NCBI GenBank assembly: GCA_032622095.1
Contig: CP136063.1
Coordinates: 63,067,897-63,131,896 of the forward strand
Length of the DNA: 64,000 nt
From: Siphonodentalium dalli
Lineage: Eukaryota; Mollusca; Scaphopoda; Gadilida; Siphonodentaliidae
Reading direction: 5' to 3'
Shown here: in pieces, positions 1 through 10,619 of the stretch
How the letters are laid out: the number at the start of each line of letters is the position of its first letter
How positions within the stretch are numbered: position 1 is the stretch's first letter
Program-made: the position numbers and the translations under genes
Notes under the pieces: generated by a model
The model's database searches: none
What the model saw: only the letters and a program-made list of their open reading frames with translations
Told to the model about the DNA's origin: nothing

Positions 1-516
1 TTATCTCTTTAAAGAACAAATTTTAAATAGTTGCGTGTGTATAAAATAATAGATATGTACTGAAGACCCCTGTCCGGAAAAGCTTCTATCAATTAATAGT
101 GATTTAATTTCGAATATTAAATCGGGACCGTTTGTGTTACTATTTTTAGAACAGACCATTCGGATGATACCATATTGCGATATAGAACACTGGGCTGTTC
201 CTATGGCTACGCACCGAAAGTCAAATGTCCCAGATTGATTGTTTGCATTGTTTTGTTCCACAGATATAAGCGATAATGAGTATAATTGACGTTTATTTGT
301 GACAAAATTGTACAATAAAATTTCTGGTCTCTGTTAACAGTAACCATTATTGTTCGTTAGCTGAACAAACACGCCTTTTTAGATCATAAAATATTCGAAA
401 TAAAATTAATATTAATCGATAGAAGCATTTCCGGACAGGATTCTTGGATTCAAATCTAATATTTTATACCCCGGTAACTATATAATACATGTTTACAAAG
501 AGATAATCCACATTTA
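1..516 (+). mobile_element. MITE family A, copy 1 (left end cut by window)
   Basis: Non-autonomous DNA element. Its right end matches the inverted complement of the left end seen in the complete copies (4508-5035, 18034-18562), giving imperfect terminal inverted repeats of about 120 bp that begin AGRTGGATTATCTCTTT next to TTAA. The right boundary here is TTAA near 513-516. A 104-codon open frame on the minus strand recurs in other copies but shows no known domain, so I treat it as element sequence and not as a gene. TTAA at both ends is typical of piggyBac-type insertion; assignment to that superfamily is inference. Confidence 0.75.
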
Positions 517-851
517 AGAGGTTCACTCAAACTAGTATTCTGATGAGACACTAGTACACACACACAATTCAGATAAAACATTGCGTATATGACATATAGA
601 GTGTATATATAGACTTGATATAAACTAAGATGCAGCCATTAAGCATTATCAGTCCCAATTCTTAACTACCGATGAAATGGACCCCACCAAGATAACAAAG
701 AATTGTTAAAGAACTATATATAGTCCGATTTGAAACCAAATAATTCTGAAATTCCTGTGCCAAATTCCGATTACCAGGCAAAAGTAAATGAAAAATAGTT
801 GCAAAAATCACCATCATTCACACTCATTCATCGTTACAATCCACAACAGTG

Positions 852-886
852 ACCTTAAAGATGGTCTATCTCTTTGTAAACATGCT
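852..886 (+). repeat. MITE A terminal scrap
   Basis: A short match to the MITE A end (TTAAAGATGGTCTATCTCTT followed by a TGTAAACATG stretch). Nothing else of the element is recognisable here. The surrounding 517-1017 holds no gene that I can support. Confidence 0.45.
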
Positions 887-1017
887 CCCGATATGTTGAC
901 AAAAATATGTTCAAACATTACATGTGACTTCAAATTTTGTCAGGTTATATCTTCGTCGGAAATCTGGAGGGTGATCTCAGGTAGTTCTAAGTGGAAAAAT
1001 TGAAACGGCTCAAAGTG

Positions 1018-1792
1018 CATACCTTACTCGTATTTAAATTCGCGCAGTACTATTTTTCGCCCAGTTTTTAATTCGCGCACTTTAAATTCGCGCACCTATC
1101 TGAGCGAATTCAAAACTGACAGAATTATTTTCGTAAAAGTCTTGGAGTTTCAGTTCTTAGTCGTTTCTGAAAATACATATGTATTTTAAACACGATCGCA
1201 GTGGATTTACATCATGTAGAACATAACTGCATGCACCATTATTTTGTTACGATGATGGATGTTATATGCTCCAAATAATAGTTCTGATATTGAAATAGTT
1301 ATGACTGGAAATCAATGAAATGAACTCGAAAAACAGAAAACCAAAACCGCGAAGACAACTGACTTCAGAAAAATTAACACTTGGCTGAGGGTTGTGATGA
1401 AATAACTAACTCAGACTGTATATGGTCACGGTGTCACCCCACGGTGGTGAATGATGGGACATGCTTTCATGCATACGCAATCCAGAATATGTGTATTTCT
1501 TACAAGCATTTCAACATCGTCGACGTTACCATGATGTATCCGTCGCTTTGTGATGATTGATGGTTTTGAATTTTTTATATTGGTTCTCCGAAAGTAAATA
1601 TAGGCCTACATGTAGTACATGCCTATTAACCTTTCGTAATGTGAGTAACTTATCAACATAACCCTCGGTCTTGTTTCCCTTGTGGTTAATTAGTTTAAAC
1701 TCAAAGTACTATTTTTCGCTCAGTTTTAAATTCGCACACCGGCGGGTGCGCGAAAAATAGTACTGCGCAGATTTAAATACGAGTAAGGTATG
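1018..1792. mobile_element. MITE family B, long copy
   Basis: About 775 bp bounded by inverted ends that read CATACCTTACTCGTATTTAA at the left and its complement at 1770-1792. The ends continue inward as a GCGCAGTACTATTTTTCGC block. Just inside each end, short pieces such as AATTCGCGCAC recur in both orientations. No transposase coding is visible. A second, interrupted long copy lies at 18850-19508 and a short palindromic version at 18629-18842. Confidence 0.75.
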
Positions 1793-2700
1793 ATTAAATT
1801 CAGCCTAGCAATTGCTCGTTTAAGTTTTAGTATACGGGGCACTCCATGGGGATAGAAAATACACATGTATCACACCAGAAAGACTATCGTGTTGTTGCAT
1901 GTCGTTTTCTAATTAGTGATCATGATACTGTTCTGAATATATAAATTCAATACAGCAATTAATTTTATCTGTTGACTATTATGATTCCTGAAACGTGACA
2001 AAATAGAGCAATACTAGGCTTATTTGTATTTATGCACAGATATGCGCCTTCTTTGTATGTATGCATAGATATGCGCCTTCTTGTCGTGGTGTTCTGTTTG
2101 GGACAAATTAAAACCCCACCATTCACAAACAACAGTATCGTGGATCCACAAAGAATATATGTATTCAAATGTATTTATTCAAACCCAACATATATGAAAT
2201 ATAATATTTCCACCCGCTACACACCAATATTATATACTACAGTAAAACAAATGTGTTTAGAAATATTAGCCTTCAATACAAGCTAATAGTGCATACCAAT
2301 CTGACGCTACGGAATGCTTGATAGTTTCACTAGAACCAAACAAATAATAATAATAATTGACGAAAAAACGGAGATATTTAAAAAACAAAATTTAAAGAGC
2401 GTTCGAACTTTTAGGAGATTAGGATTGACGGAATAAAGGTGATAGTTGAAGAAAAAGGAGCATTTTATTTATATATGCAGACCACATCCATAATGCGTTA
2501 TTCCATCAGTAGGTATAGAGTTATCACCCTTCCAGCTAACTCCGGACACTGTTACTTGCACAAGCTGTTTGGTTGTACGCGTATAAGTGTTCGCAATTTT
2601 ACTATGCCAGAGCATCAGATTGGCTTCAATATTAGCCTACACTGAAGGTTATATTTTTAACAAATTTGTTTTACTATAAAGTTATTATACAATGTTGTGT
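1793..2700. other. Unassigned spacer
   Basis: No gene recognised. A direct duplication of about 28 bp around AGATATGCGCCTTCTT occurs at roughly 2036-2085. Short open frames on both strands overlap this duplication and have no recognisable motifs. Confidence 0.4.
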
Positions 2701-2708
2701 ACGGTGTG

Positions 2709-3272
2709 CACGGATGGGGGTAATGGTAATGCGTAATGGTAATGCATTACAATGCATTACATTTTCTCTAGTAATGCAAAGTAATGTGTAATGCAGTCCA
2801 TTTAGCATTACATGTAATGCAAAAGATGCATTACTTCACAAAAAAGACAAGTAATTCAATTACATTTGCATTACTTTTTGCTTTACATATGCTTAAAATG
2901 TTTAATTATGACTTCTTACCTTCATATACATCACCTGCACCCGTGGAACGTCTCTTCAGTGTAGCTGGGAAAGTGTTCAGACCTGACAGATGTAGAATGG
3001 TAGACGCAACTTTCGAACGCCTCATGATGGTCAAGTGTAACAGTCACATCTAAATGACTCTTAACATAGAGTGATAGTGCTTGTGATTGTGTTATGGTTG
3101 TTCATTTTCGTTATGTGTTTATGTTATGTGCTTCATTTTATTTTGATATCCAATAAAGTTCATAAAAAATCGTTTTATTTACTCAACAAGTCCATCATCA
3201 AATGTAATGGTAATGCAAAAAATGTCAAGTAATGGTAATGCATTACTTTGCAATATAATGGACCCATCCCTG
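2709..3272 (+). mobile_element. Internally deleted hAT transposon
   Basis: The ends read CACGGATGGGGG at the left and, on the other strand, CAGGGATGGG at the right, which is typical of hAT termini. The flanks are ACGGTGTG (2701-2708) and ACGGTATG (3273-3280), an 8-bp target duplication with one mismatch, as hAT transposases make. Subterminal DNA on both sides is packed with TAATGGTAATGCATTAC-type words that pair between ends and could be transposase-binding repeats. Only the C-terminal transposase coding survives inside (2904-3053). An AATAAA signal sits about 100 bp after that frame. Confidence 0.85.
2904..3053 (+). pseudogene. hAT transposase C-terminal (hATC dimerisation) fragment
   Basis: About 49 codons end in a normal stop. 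The piece contains TSPAPVERLFSVAGKV followed by RPDR and ERLMMVKCN, the conserved C-terminal dimerisation motif of hAT transposases (serine/ERxFSxAG, arginine, then a leucine/methionine-rich helix ending in KxN). The BED zinc finger and the catalytic D-D-E region are absent, so this cannot be an active transposase. It sits inside the 564-bp hAT element and in its orientation. The open frame continues upstream to 2784, but that part lies in the element's repeat-rich end and looks non-coding. Confidence 0.8.
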
Positions 3273-3280
3273 ACGGTATG

Positions 3281-4507
3281 TGTTTTTCTTTTACAAGTAC
3301 AGGTTGTGGTGAAAGTCATATTGGACGAGTACAAGAAAAACTCATACTGTACACAACATTGTATAATGACATTTTAATTATCCATCTGTAGGTTTATCCA
3401 AATTTGGGAATAAAACTTTTGTGGTTATATTTGGTATTTGTCGGCACTTCATTCTCTATAAAAGCCTGTATTTGATCATCGGAAAGCATGATTTTAAACA
3501 GTAAACACGGAAGTGAAAAAAAAACTCAATGCGGAAGTGAAACGTTTGCTAAATACACCAGTGTTGCGCTCGCATCACAGTTTCACCGATTCATTTCGCA
3601 ATAGAGTTAGTTCGTGACGCCACACAGTCCCGATAAAAAAAAGTCATATTGTACACTTGGGAGTCCAATATGACATTCGGGAGTCCAATATGACTTTTTC
3701 CCGGATTAGCACGTGGCGGCTTTTGCCCAGTCAGAAATCGTTTTAGTTAAGGGGTGGATACTAATATAGTATAATGCAGGTCCGTATCGGGTGATATTGT
3801 CATGATGTGGCATGAAATGGATTCAGTGTTCTCATTGTATTCGAAGAACGTCGATCTATTGCATGACTCAACTGTTTTGTAGCACATTGGTTGAAATTTC
3901 TCCTGAAGAAATCATATCGCGAGAGAAACCAATTTATATCACCTCCTTGAATATTTGTAATTTACCATGTGGGTTATCATTGTGATGTTGCAGGCATTGT
4001 CGTTGTTGACTATTTTCATATACCGCATACATTCTAATGAATATATTACTGATGCAACTGCTGCAGCAAAGGAACACATATGTCCGTTCAGCGACGAATC
4101 AATGTATCGATATACCGATGGATGCCGAGTTATTGTGGCAACACAGGAACAATCAGAATTGCCAATCCAAGTATTAAACAATCATAAACTGATGAATTTG
4201 GTATTTTGTCGTTCGCATCGATGTTAGACGCGCAATAATATTGACAAGATGTGTGCAACACGATATATCATGCTGGAATACTGGTATATAGAGGTAACTT
4301 CATATCCTCCCAAGCTGTTGATAGTTTCTCCAGACAAGCAGACTTTTATCGGACCATCTTGCAATAGCTTATAAGTTATATATACACAAAATTTCCAGAT
4401 CCAGAAACCGGTAGCATGTTAATTTGACGAAGTCCTGAAAGAAACAGAATAGCATTACCACAAAGCACTTTCTTTGGCAAGGATTGGTGTGGTGTGCATC
4501 TTTAATC
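3281..4507. other. Unassigned spacer with a short palindrome
   Basis: At 3628-3704 the word CAATATGACTTTTTCCCG is the inverted complement of an upstream stretch, and GAGTCCAATATGAC occurs twice between the arms. This makes a hairpin-capable repeat. Apart from the weak small frame at 3967-4227, I see no gene. Confidence 0.4.
3967..4227 (+). CDS. Weak candidate small secreted peptide
   Basis: An 86-codon frame opens with an ATG in fair context (A at -3). Its first 20 or so residues are hydrophobic (MWVIIVMLQALSLLTIFIY), as in a signal peptide or signal anchor, and are followed by a polar region with four cysteines ending CRSHRC. I recognise no family. The opposite strand is also open over most of this region, and there is no splice, promoter or conservation evidence, so a chance frame is quite possible. 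It could also be the first exon of a larger gene. Confidence 0.15.
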   Translation: MWVIIVMLQALSLLTIFIYRIHSNEYITDATAAAKEHICPFSDESMYRYTDGCRVIVATQEQSELPIQVLNNHKLMNLVFCRSHRC

Positions 4508-5035
4508 TTAAAGATGGATTATCTCTTTAAATAATTTTTTTTAAATAGTTGCGTGGGTATAAAATAATAGATATGAACTGAAGACCCCTGTCCGGAAAAG
4601 CTTCTATCAATTAATATTGATTTTATTTCGAATATTAAATCGGGACCGTTTATGTGTCTATTTTTAGAACAGACCATTCGGATGATACCATATTGCGATA
4701 TAGAGCACTAGGCTCTTCCTATTGCTACTCACCGAAAGTCAAAAGCCCCTGATTGATTGTTTGTATTGTTTTGTTCCACAGATATAAGCGATAATGAGTA
4801 TAATTAACGTTTATTTGTGACAAAATTGTACAATAAAATTTCTGGTCTCTGTTAACAGTAACCACCATTGTTCGTTAGCTGAACAAACGCACCTTTTTAG
4901 ACCAGAAAATAGTCGAAATAAAATTAATATTAATCGATAGAAGCATTTCCGGACAGGAGTCTTCGATTTAAATCTAATATTTTATACCCCGGTAACTATA
5001 TAATACATGTTTACAAAGAGATAATCCACCTTTAA
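4508..5035 (+). mobile_element. MITE family A, copy 2 (complete)
   Basis: Complete 528-bp copy with TTAA at both limits. The left end is AGATGGATTATCTCTTT and the right end is the complement of AGGTGGATTATCTCTTTG. The inverted ends extend about 120 bp with mismatches and include a shared CCTGTCCGGAAA block. The internal frame that stays open in other copies is broken here. Confidence 0.85.
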
Positions 5036-5205
5036 CATTTTCACCTAACCACTTGTACACCCAAAACTATCCAGGAATTCCTCCATGCATTTGCAAGGTT
5101 CATTTTTCCAATATTAGCACGAGCCTTCTATTCGTGGTACTTTAATTATTCAAAAAGTTTTTAATGAATTATTCAAATGTTGAAATGTTTTACCAAAATT
5201 GGTCG

Positions 5206-5359
5206 TCGAAACTGAGCGAAAAATAGTACTGCGCTAATTTAAATACGAGTAAGGTATATAGGAAGTTCTCATCAATACGATAACACCAAGTTCATATCTA
5301 TTATTTTATACCCACGCAACTATTTAAAATTTGTTATTTAAAGAGATAATCCATCTTTA
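5206..5359. mobile_element. Mosaic MITE fragment (B end joined to A end)
   Basis: The right end of MITE B (…ACGAGTAAGGTATA) is followed by GGAAGTTCTCATCAATACGA and CACCAAGTT. It then joins directly to the last 70 bp of MITE A, ending in TTAA at 5356-5359. The same join, inverted, occurs at 18559-18665, so this is a repeated composite structure and not a random neighbour. Confidence 0.65.
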
Positions 5360-5885
5360 AAGGTGGATTATCTCTTTGTAAGCATGTATTACATAGTTAC
5401 CGGGGTATAAAATATTAAATTGGAATCGAAGACTCCTGTCCGGAAATGCTTCTATCGATTATTAATTTATTTTATTTCGAATATTTTCTGGTCTAAAAAG
5501 GTGTGTTTGTTCAGCTAACGAACAATAGTGGTTACTGTTAACAGAGACCAGAAATTTTATTGTACAATTTTGTGACAAATAAACAATAATTAGACTCATT
5601 ATCGCTTATATATGTGAAGCAATACAATACAAACAATCAATCTGGGACATTTGACTTTCGGTGCGTAGCCATAGGAACTGCCCAGTGCTCTATATCGCAA
5701 TATGGTATAATCCGAATGGTCTGTTCTAAAAATAGTAACATAAACGGTCCCGATTTAATATTCGAAATAAAATCAATATTAATTGATAGAAGCTTTTCTA
5801 GACAGGGGTCTTCAGTTCATATCTATTATTTTATACCCACGCAACTATTTAAAACAAATTATTTAAAGAGATAATCCATCTTTAA
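5357..5885 (-). mobile_element. MITE family A, copy 3 (complete, inverted)
   Basis: Complete copy in reverse orientation: it opens with AGGTGGATTATCTC after TTAA and ends CCATCT-TTAA. The 86-codon internal frame seen in copies 1, 5 and 6 is open here on the plus strand (5614-5874). Copies 2 and 3 lie inverted about 320 bp apart and could pair. Confidence 0.85.
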
Positions 5886-5929
5886 GTAATGGTTGGAGCA
5901 ATAAACTATTATATAAGTAAATTTGATGA

Positions 5930-6480
5930 ATATAGTGTCCTAAGTGCGACGTCGGAATACAGCGGCCATTCGAGCTTCCTTTTTTGCGCCCGGTGTGTTG
6001 TATAGTCCCAAGCATGTTCTAAGCGCAATGCTCGCCATGTTTCGGAGGCATAAAATATATAACATTGCTGCTGTGCCATACCTCCTATATATACACACAT
6101 ATAGAGACCTTAAAATGTGAATATAGTGTCCTAAGTGCGACGTCGGAATACAGCGGCCATTCGAGCTTCTTTTTTTGGGGTTGCTTCGGTGGCCGTGTGG
6201 TATTGACGTCGGACTTTGAGTCGCAAGGCGCGCTCGCCGTCGGGCCGGGGTTCGTATCCCACCCAATCTCAAAAAATTTGCATTGTCTCAAAAATCAAAT
6301 TTGCTTCTAAAAATAGGCGCCTGGTGTGTTGTATAGTCCCAAGCATGTTTCATTGTCATTACCGGAGTATCACCCTGTTTTTCATTGTCATTACCGGAGT
6401 ATCACCATGTTTTTCATGGCTCGCCATGTTTCGGAGGCATAAAATATATAACATTGCTGCTGTGCCATATTATATTATAA
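5930..6480. repeat. Local direct duplication, second copy interrupted by a SINE
   Basis: A block of about 150 bp (GTGTCCTAAGTGCGACGTCGG … TGTGCCATA) occurs at about 5935-6080 and again at about 6120-6475. In the second copy the SINE at 6176-6315 separates two halves that are contiguous in the first, and a 31-bp piece (CATTGTCATTACCGGAGTAT) is itself doubled at about 6348-6410. Confidence 0.7.
6176..6315 (+). mobile_element. tRNA-derived SINE
   Basis: Has an RNA polymerase III internal promoter: an A-box-like TGGCCGTGTGGT at 6190-6201 and a B box GGTTCGTATCC at 6249-6259. Spacing and overall shape fit a tRNA head, and an A-rich tail ends near 6315. The insertion can be recognised because the neighbouring duplicate at about 5980 lacks it: TTTTTTGCGCC there against TTTTTTT-SINE-GCGCC here. 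I cannot say which tRNA it came from. A simple tRNA pseudogene is the alternative. Confidence 0.65.
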
Positions 6481-7156
6481 CTTGGCGAGCCCCAAGCCAA
6501 GTAATTCAGTGATACGAATACCGTACCTCGCATTTAGAGGCTTTCTGGTGTGGTGAATGAGAAACCTGCAGTTGTAATATTTTGACGTAGTTGTAAAAGT
6601 TTGAAGGATTAGTTGTTTCAATGGAATTCTGTTGTTGTGCTTTTATGAAAACAATAACTATTATATCATAATGTATATGCCTAATAATATGATCTTGAGG
6701 GCGTTACCATTTCTGACTGTGGTTTTCTTGTATAGACTGCGCTTGTCCTCAAGCATCTATTAGAGGATATGATGAAACGAACCAAGTTTTTAGACAAATC
6801 AATCTGTGCGCAACAACTCTGAGAAATACAGACTGTACACTGTACACTGTACAGACAGAAATTATCGGAAGAATTTCAATTGCTAGATGATGTCGATTAT
6901 CGACGACACACTTCAACATCTACCTATACTGCAAACATGTATATATTCAGAAGAGTCGCAAATCTGTAAGTTTCTCATATGTGATGGAAATGGGCTATAC
7001 CTGTATGTATTAGTAGCCTACATGAAGTTGAACGTAGGCCTACTGTAGGATCCTGTAGGCTAGATCCATTGGAACTTACTATCATGGCTTACGCCTTGTA
7101 AGTTCCATCGTTAGCCCTAAACGCTATAGGCGGGTAGATTTTCAATAAAAATAACA
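6481..7156. other. Unassigned spacer
   Basis: No gene or element recognised. A short CTGTACACTGTACACTGTACAG tract near 6830-6855 is the only local repeat. Confidence 0.35.
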
Positions 7157-7443
7157 ATTATGACCAACGCACATGTATTTATCAACTAAATACTAATACA
7201 ACTTACAAGTGTGAAACCATCCACTCACCTACGTGTCATTTATCCTTAAAATCCGACAAATAACAGAACGCAAACACTGACATGTCGTGTGATCGTCGAC
7301 CATTGCATGTGACCCGTCATTTCACGAATCCCCCTGTGAGTTCCCCGTGAGCACGTCAAGGTAATCACATGCGTTCACACTGAGTGTACAATTCAGGCAG
7401 CCTGATACAATTAAAGTTGAGGGGATCTACAATCTGCGCATGC
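7157..7443 (+). repeat. Interspersed repeat D, copy 1, left part
   Basis: From ATTATGACCAACGCACATG onward this matches 46548-46834 with only scattered differences. The match stops at GCATGC (7443), where LINE sequence begins, and resumes at 10281. Repeat D has no visible coding capacity and I could not see terminal repeats, so its class is unknown. Confidence 0.8.
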
Positions 7444-7766
7444 ATAAAATACTGATAAAATACTCAGATCATAAAATAATAATAGCAGGGGATATGAACG
7501 CCTCATTAGATAGACAACCACCTAATGAACAAGACAAACTTTTCAAAAAGTTCTATATAGACCACGAGCTTACCACACCCAATGGATATGTCCCGGAATT
7601 CACAGTTAGACATCATAGTGGGAAATCACAATCTATCATTGACTATTTTGTTGAATCCACAAAACACGATAACATTTTATCAAATATGCAAGTTATCGAT
7701 GTTCCACCAAATGTATCTGATCATGAACTCATCAAAGGCGAAATGACAATAGCACTTTTTATATAA
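7444..7766 (+). pseudogene. LINE endonuclease (EEP family) C-terminal half
   Basis: The frame shows KIIIAGDMNASL (the GDxN catalytic motif), SIIDYF and SDHELI (the terminal SDH motif), diagnostic of the apurinic-type endonuclease that nicks target DNA for LINE insertion. The N-terminal half, with the first catalytic asparagine and glutamate, is missing because of 5' truncation. The apparent start ATG at 7440 lies in the flanking repeat D and not in the element, so no functional protein is expected. Confidence 0.8.
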
Positions 7767-8051
7767 ATACAAAATGGTAATGAAAACATCTCACAAAAAA
7801 GAGCAAACTGGAAAAAATGTGATTTAGACATATACAGACAGCATATAATTAAAACTAATTACCTAACGCAGACCACTATAAAAAACAATGTGGAAGAATC
7901 CATTGTGAAGTTTGGCCAATTGCTAATAAACGCAGCAGAGAAAGCCACACCAGCCAAAAGACATAAAAAAAGCTCAAAAGGTAAAAAACAATGGAACCCA
8001 AACATAGCCAATGCGATACAAGAAAGTAAAAAGGCTCATTAGCAATGGAAA

Positions 8052-8486
8052 ATGGCAGGCAAGCCAGCTGACACAAATAATCTACTTAAAGTGGCAAAAA
8101 TGGCCACTAAAAAGAAGTTAAGATGTACACAAATGCAACAAATAGCTGCAGAAAGAACTCAGCTATATGATGAAATCACTCAAGCTAATGCATCTAATGA
8201 TCAAGTGCTATTCTATAGACTTATAAACAAACAAAGACTCACCAAGAGTGTAGTCACTGAATACATTGAAATAGATGGACACCAATATGGTGACGAGCAG
8301 ATGATTGATGGGTGGTTTATACACTTCGAAAGACTATCAGAACCAAAAACTGCTGACAGATTTGATGATACATTCCACAAACAAGTATCGGCCGATATTG
8401 AAGCTATTGAACAAATATGTCGTGCTAATAAACCATCTTTAGAACCAGTCACACTTCATGGTGAACATCATAAATACTATATATGA
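8052..8486 (+). pseudogene. LINE linker region between endonuclease and RT
   Basis: A 144-codon frame contains FYRLINKQR and a DGHQYGDEQMIDGWFIHFE segment, as in the stretch before reverse transcriptase where the new element crosses 'NKQR…DGWAEHFE' type sequence in many LINE ORF2 proteins. Frameshifts separate it from the endonuclease frame (7766) and from the RT piece that overlaps its end. It is a decayed part of LINE 1 and not an independent gene. Confidence 0.65.
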
Positions 8487-8790
8487 AAAACGAGAAGTCC
8501 CAAAAGAAATAAAAACTGGCATATTAACACCTGTACCAAAAAAAGGACAAAGACCCAACAAAACCAGGGAATTACAGGGGCATAACTATCAGCTCCATAA
8601 TATGTAAAATTCTTGAAGCAACCCTGCAAGACAAACTAGACAACATACTATTACCATCACAAAATAAAATGCAACGTGGCTTCACTCGGGGCACATCACC
8701 CCTATTGGCCGGGCTTATGGTAACTGAAGCATTCAATGAACGCATCCAAATGCGAAATTGTCCATATGAAAACATCCACACAAAAAATGA
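8462..8790 (+). pseudogene. LINE reverse transcriptase N-terminal fragment
   Basis: Starting in a frame different from the preceding piece, the conceptual protein reads EKREVPKEIKTGILTPVPKKG and then, after a frameshift, NYRGITISSIICKILEATL and QRGFTRGTSPLLAG. These are the conserved RT0-RT2 motifs. The palm motifs, including the YxDD box, are absent: sequence jumps at about 8790 to the C-terminal domain. The element is therefore catalytically dead. Confidence 0.75.
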
Positions 8791-8805
8791 ATGATGAAAT
8801 AAAAA

Positions 8806-9941
8806 CTCCTAGGCGGAACACCTGTTAATATTGTAGGCTCCACCAAACACCTCGGTGTAGAGCCTAATCCAACGAACACCCCAGATATCCCAAAACGAAT
8901 CACAATGGGCAGACGTACCCTATACTCCTTGATGGGAACAGGGCTACATGGAACTAATGGTATATCACCAGTAATAGCATACCAAATGTGGAATACTTTT
9001 GTCATTCCTAGAATGCTGCATGGTATAGAAATCCTACATATGAAAAAAAAGACATAGAGGAACCCGAACGTTTCCAACGAAAAACCATGAGGCAATTACA
9101 GAGTCTCTCAACACGCACAGCAAATTCTGCTACAAATCCACTTATTGGTGCTATTCCCATCCAAGGCACTATATATCTCAAAATTACAACATTCTATATT
9201 AATATAGCCAAAACACACAACTCTGCAGAGCGAGATCTTGCAATAAGACAACTTATCATGAAAAATTACAACAGCCATAGTTGGTTTGTACATGTCAGAG
9301 ACATACTTTCCAAATATACCCTTCCTGACCCACCGCACAGCATAAGCACCATCCACAGCAAGGAAGATGCCAACAAATGGAAAGCAATATGTAAAAAAGC
9401 TATATACCAATATTGGCATGATATTAATGACAAAGTGTTCTCCAGTAAAGCAACATTAACAATGATTAAACTACAAGAAAACTCAAGCAGCAAATGTCAC
9501 TTTGTATGGGAATCATCGAAATACTCGCCCGCTGCCACAAAAAAGGCTATTATAAAAACATGGCTGATGACAGATACTTATTTACCACAAATCAATAGAA
9601 AAAGATTCAGGCAAAACCTCATCTCTGCCGAATGTCCACTCTTCAAACTAACTGATGAGGACAGAATACACTTCGTCTCACAATGTACGAACACTAACAA
9701 CCAACGACAATGCTACATACAAAAACTCAAATTATGTCTCCCAAAAATCATTACTGACACATACAATATTGACCAACCAGATCTCTTAACTCAGTTAACT
9801 ATAGACTGCACAAAATTAGAAAATTGGAACCTTACTGATATAGAGAAAAGACAAATTGAAAAACTGGCAAGAAATTTCTTATACTCAATCCATGTGCACA
9901 GAGTATACATTTTAAAAACAGAAGCAGACAAGCACATATAA
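8806..9941 (+). pseudogene. LINE ORF2 C-terminal domain
   Basis: Begins with STKHLGVEPNPTN and continues through MWNTFVIPRMLHGIEILHMKK, the standard region after the RT thumb in LINE proteins. A 284-codon open frame then runs 9087-9941 (RTANSATNPLIGAIPIQGT and onward) to a natural stop. One frameshift near 9055 separates the two parts. The region after the stop to 10280 is the 3' UTR. It is among the better preserved parts of LINE 1. Confidence 0.75.
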
Positions 9942-10280
9942 CTTGACAAACTAACCGAGCTGTACAGGCAAGACAACTACTTGTAAATATTCTTGTCAAT
10001 ACGACAAATTTTAACTAAAACAGTAATCTTAAAAACAAAACAAAAATATACATGTACATATGTACATAGGAAAGCTCAATTCAAAAGCTCTTAGGTGTTA
10101 ACTTACACACACAACAATCTTTTAATTCACTATTACCACAATTTTATCAACTCTCTTATCATTATCACAGTTTTACCTGATTTTACTAAACTTTTTTTTT
10201 TTACTACCATTATTATTTTATATACCCAATAATGGGGAGCTCCTCACATAAAGGAGGGAATTCCACAACAAGCAAGCAAG

Positions 10281-10618
10281 CGTGTAGTTTTTACAGCTGA
10301 CCAACTCCAATCTGTTACACATGCGTACTGTTAACTTCCTGATTCAGTCATGCGGGCTGCAGAATCATGTTCGGTGACATTCCCATGCGCGATTATTGCA
10401 CGAGACGCACGTAGTCATGTGATATGTTAGCTCCTCCTGCTTCGGCCATTTAACCACGTTTTGTCAACATGTTTTCCGACTGGATTTTTGGATTAAATAA
10501 TTACGGAATTATACACACGTTCTGGCAGGTGTCAGAGCTAATAAAAATTGCAATATTGTTAACATTAATGACTGTTAGTTGATTCTTAAAATTAAGTGTA
10601 TTAAAACAAATTAGATAG
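10281..10618 (+). repeat. Interspersed repeat D, copy 1, right part
   Basis: Resumes at CGTGTAGTTTT and matches 46835-47170 closely, including CGATTATTGCACGAGACGCA and ACATGTTTTCCGACTGGA. Together with 7157-7443 this is one copy of repeat D split by LINE 1. Confidence 0.8.
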
Positions 10619-10619
10619 A

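Larger units (their letters stand above)
7444..10280 (+). mobile_element. LINE (non-LTR) retrotransposon 1, 5'-truncated and internally deleted
   Basis: The insertion is defined exactly by comparison with the uninterrupted repeat D at 46.5-47.2 kb. It starts inside the endonuclease domain, so it is 5'-truncated, as is usual for target-primed reverse transcription. In order it carries endonuclease, an RT N-terminal part, a deletion that removed the RT catalytic region, and a long C-terminal domain. The 3' end is a (CAAG)n-type tail (CAAGCAAGCAAG). No long target duplication is visible. The tail type and domains suggest a CR1/Jockey-like group; this is inference. Confidence 0.85.

Noticed and set aside
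6176-6260. Functional tRNA gene
   Set aside because: A and B boxes are present but I could not fold a clean acceptor stem and it continues into an A-rich tail, so a SINE is more likely.
5940-6310. Overlapping small frames around the duplicated block
   Set aside because: They span the SINE and duplication, occur in several phases, and have no domain.
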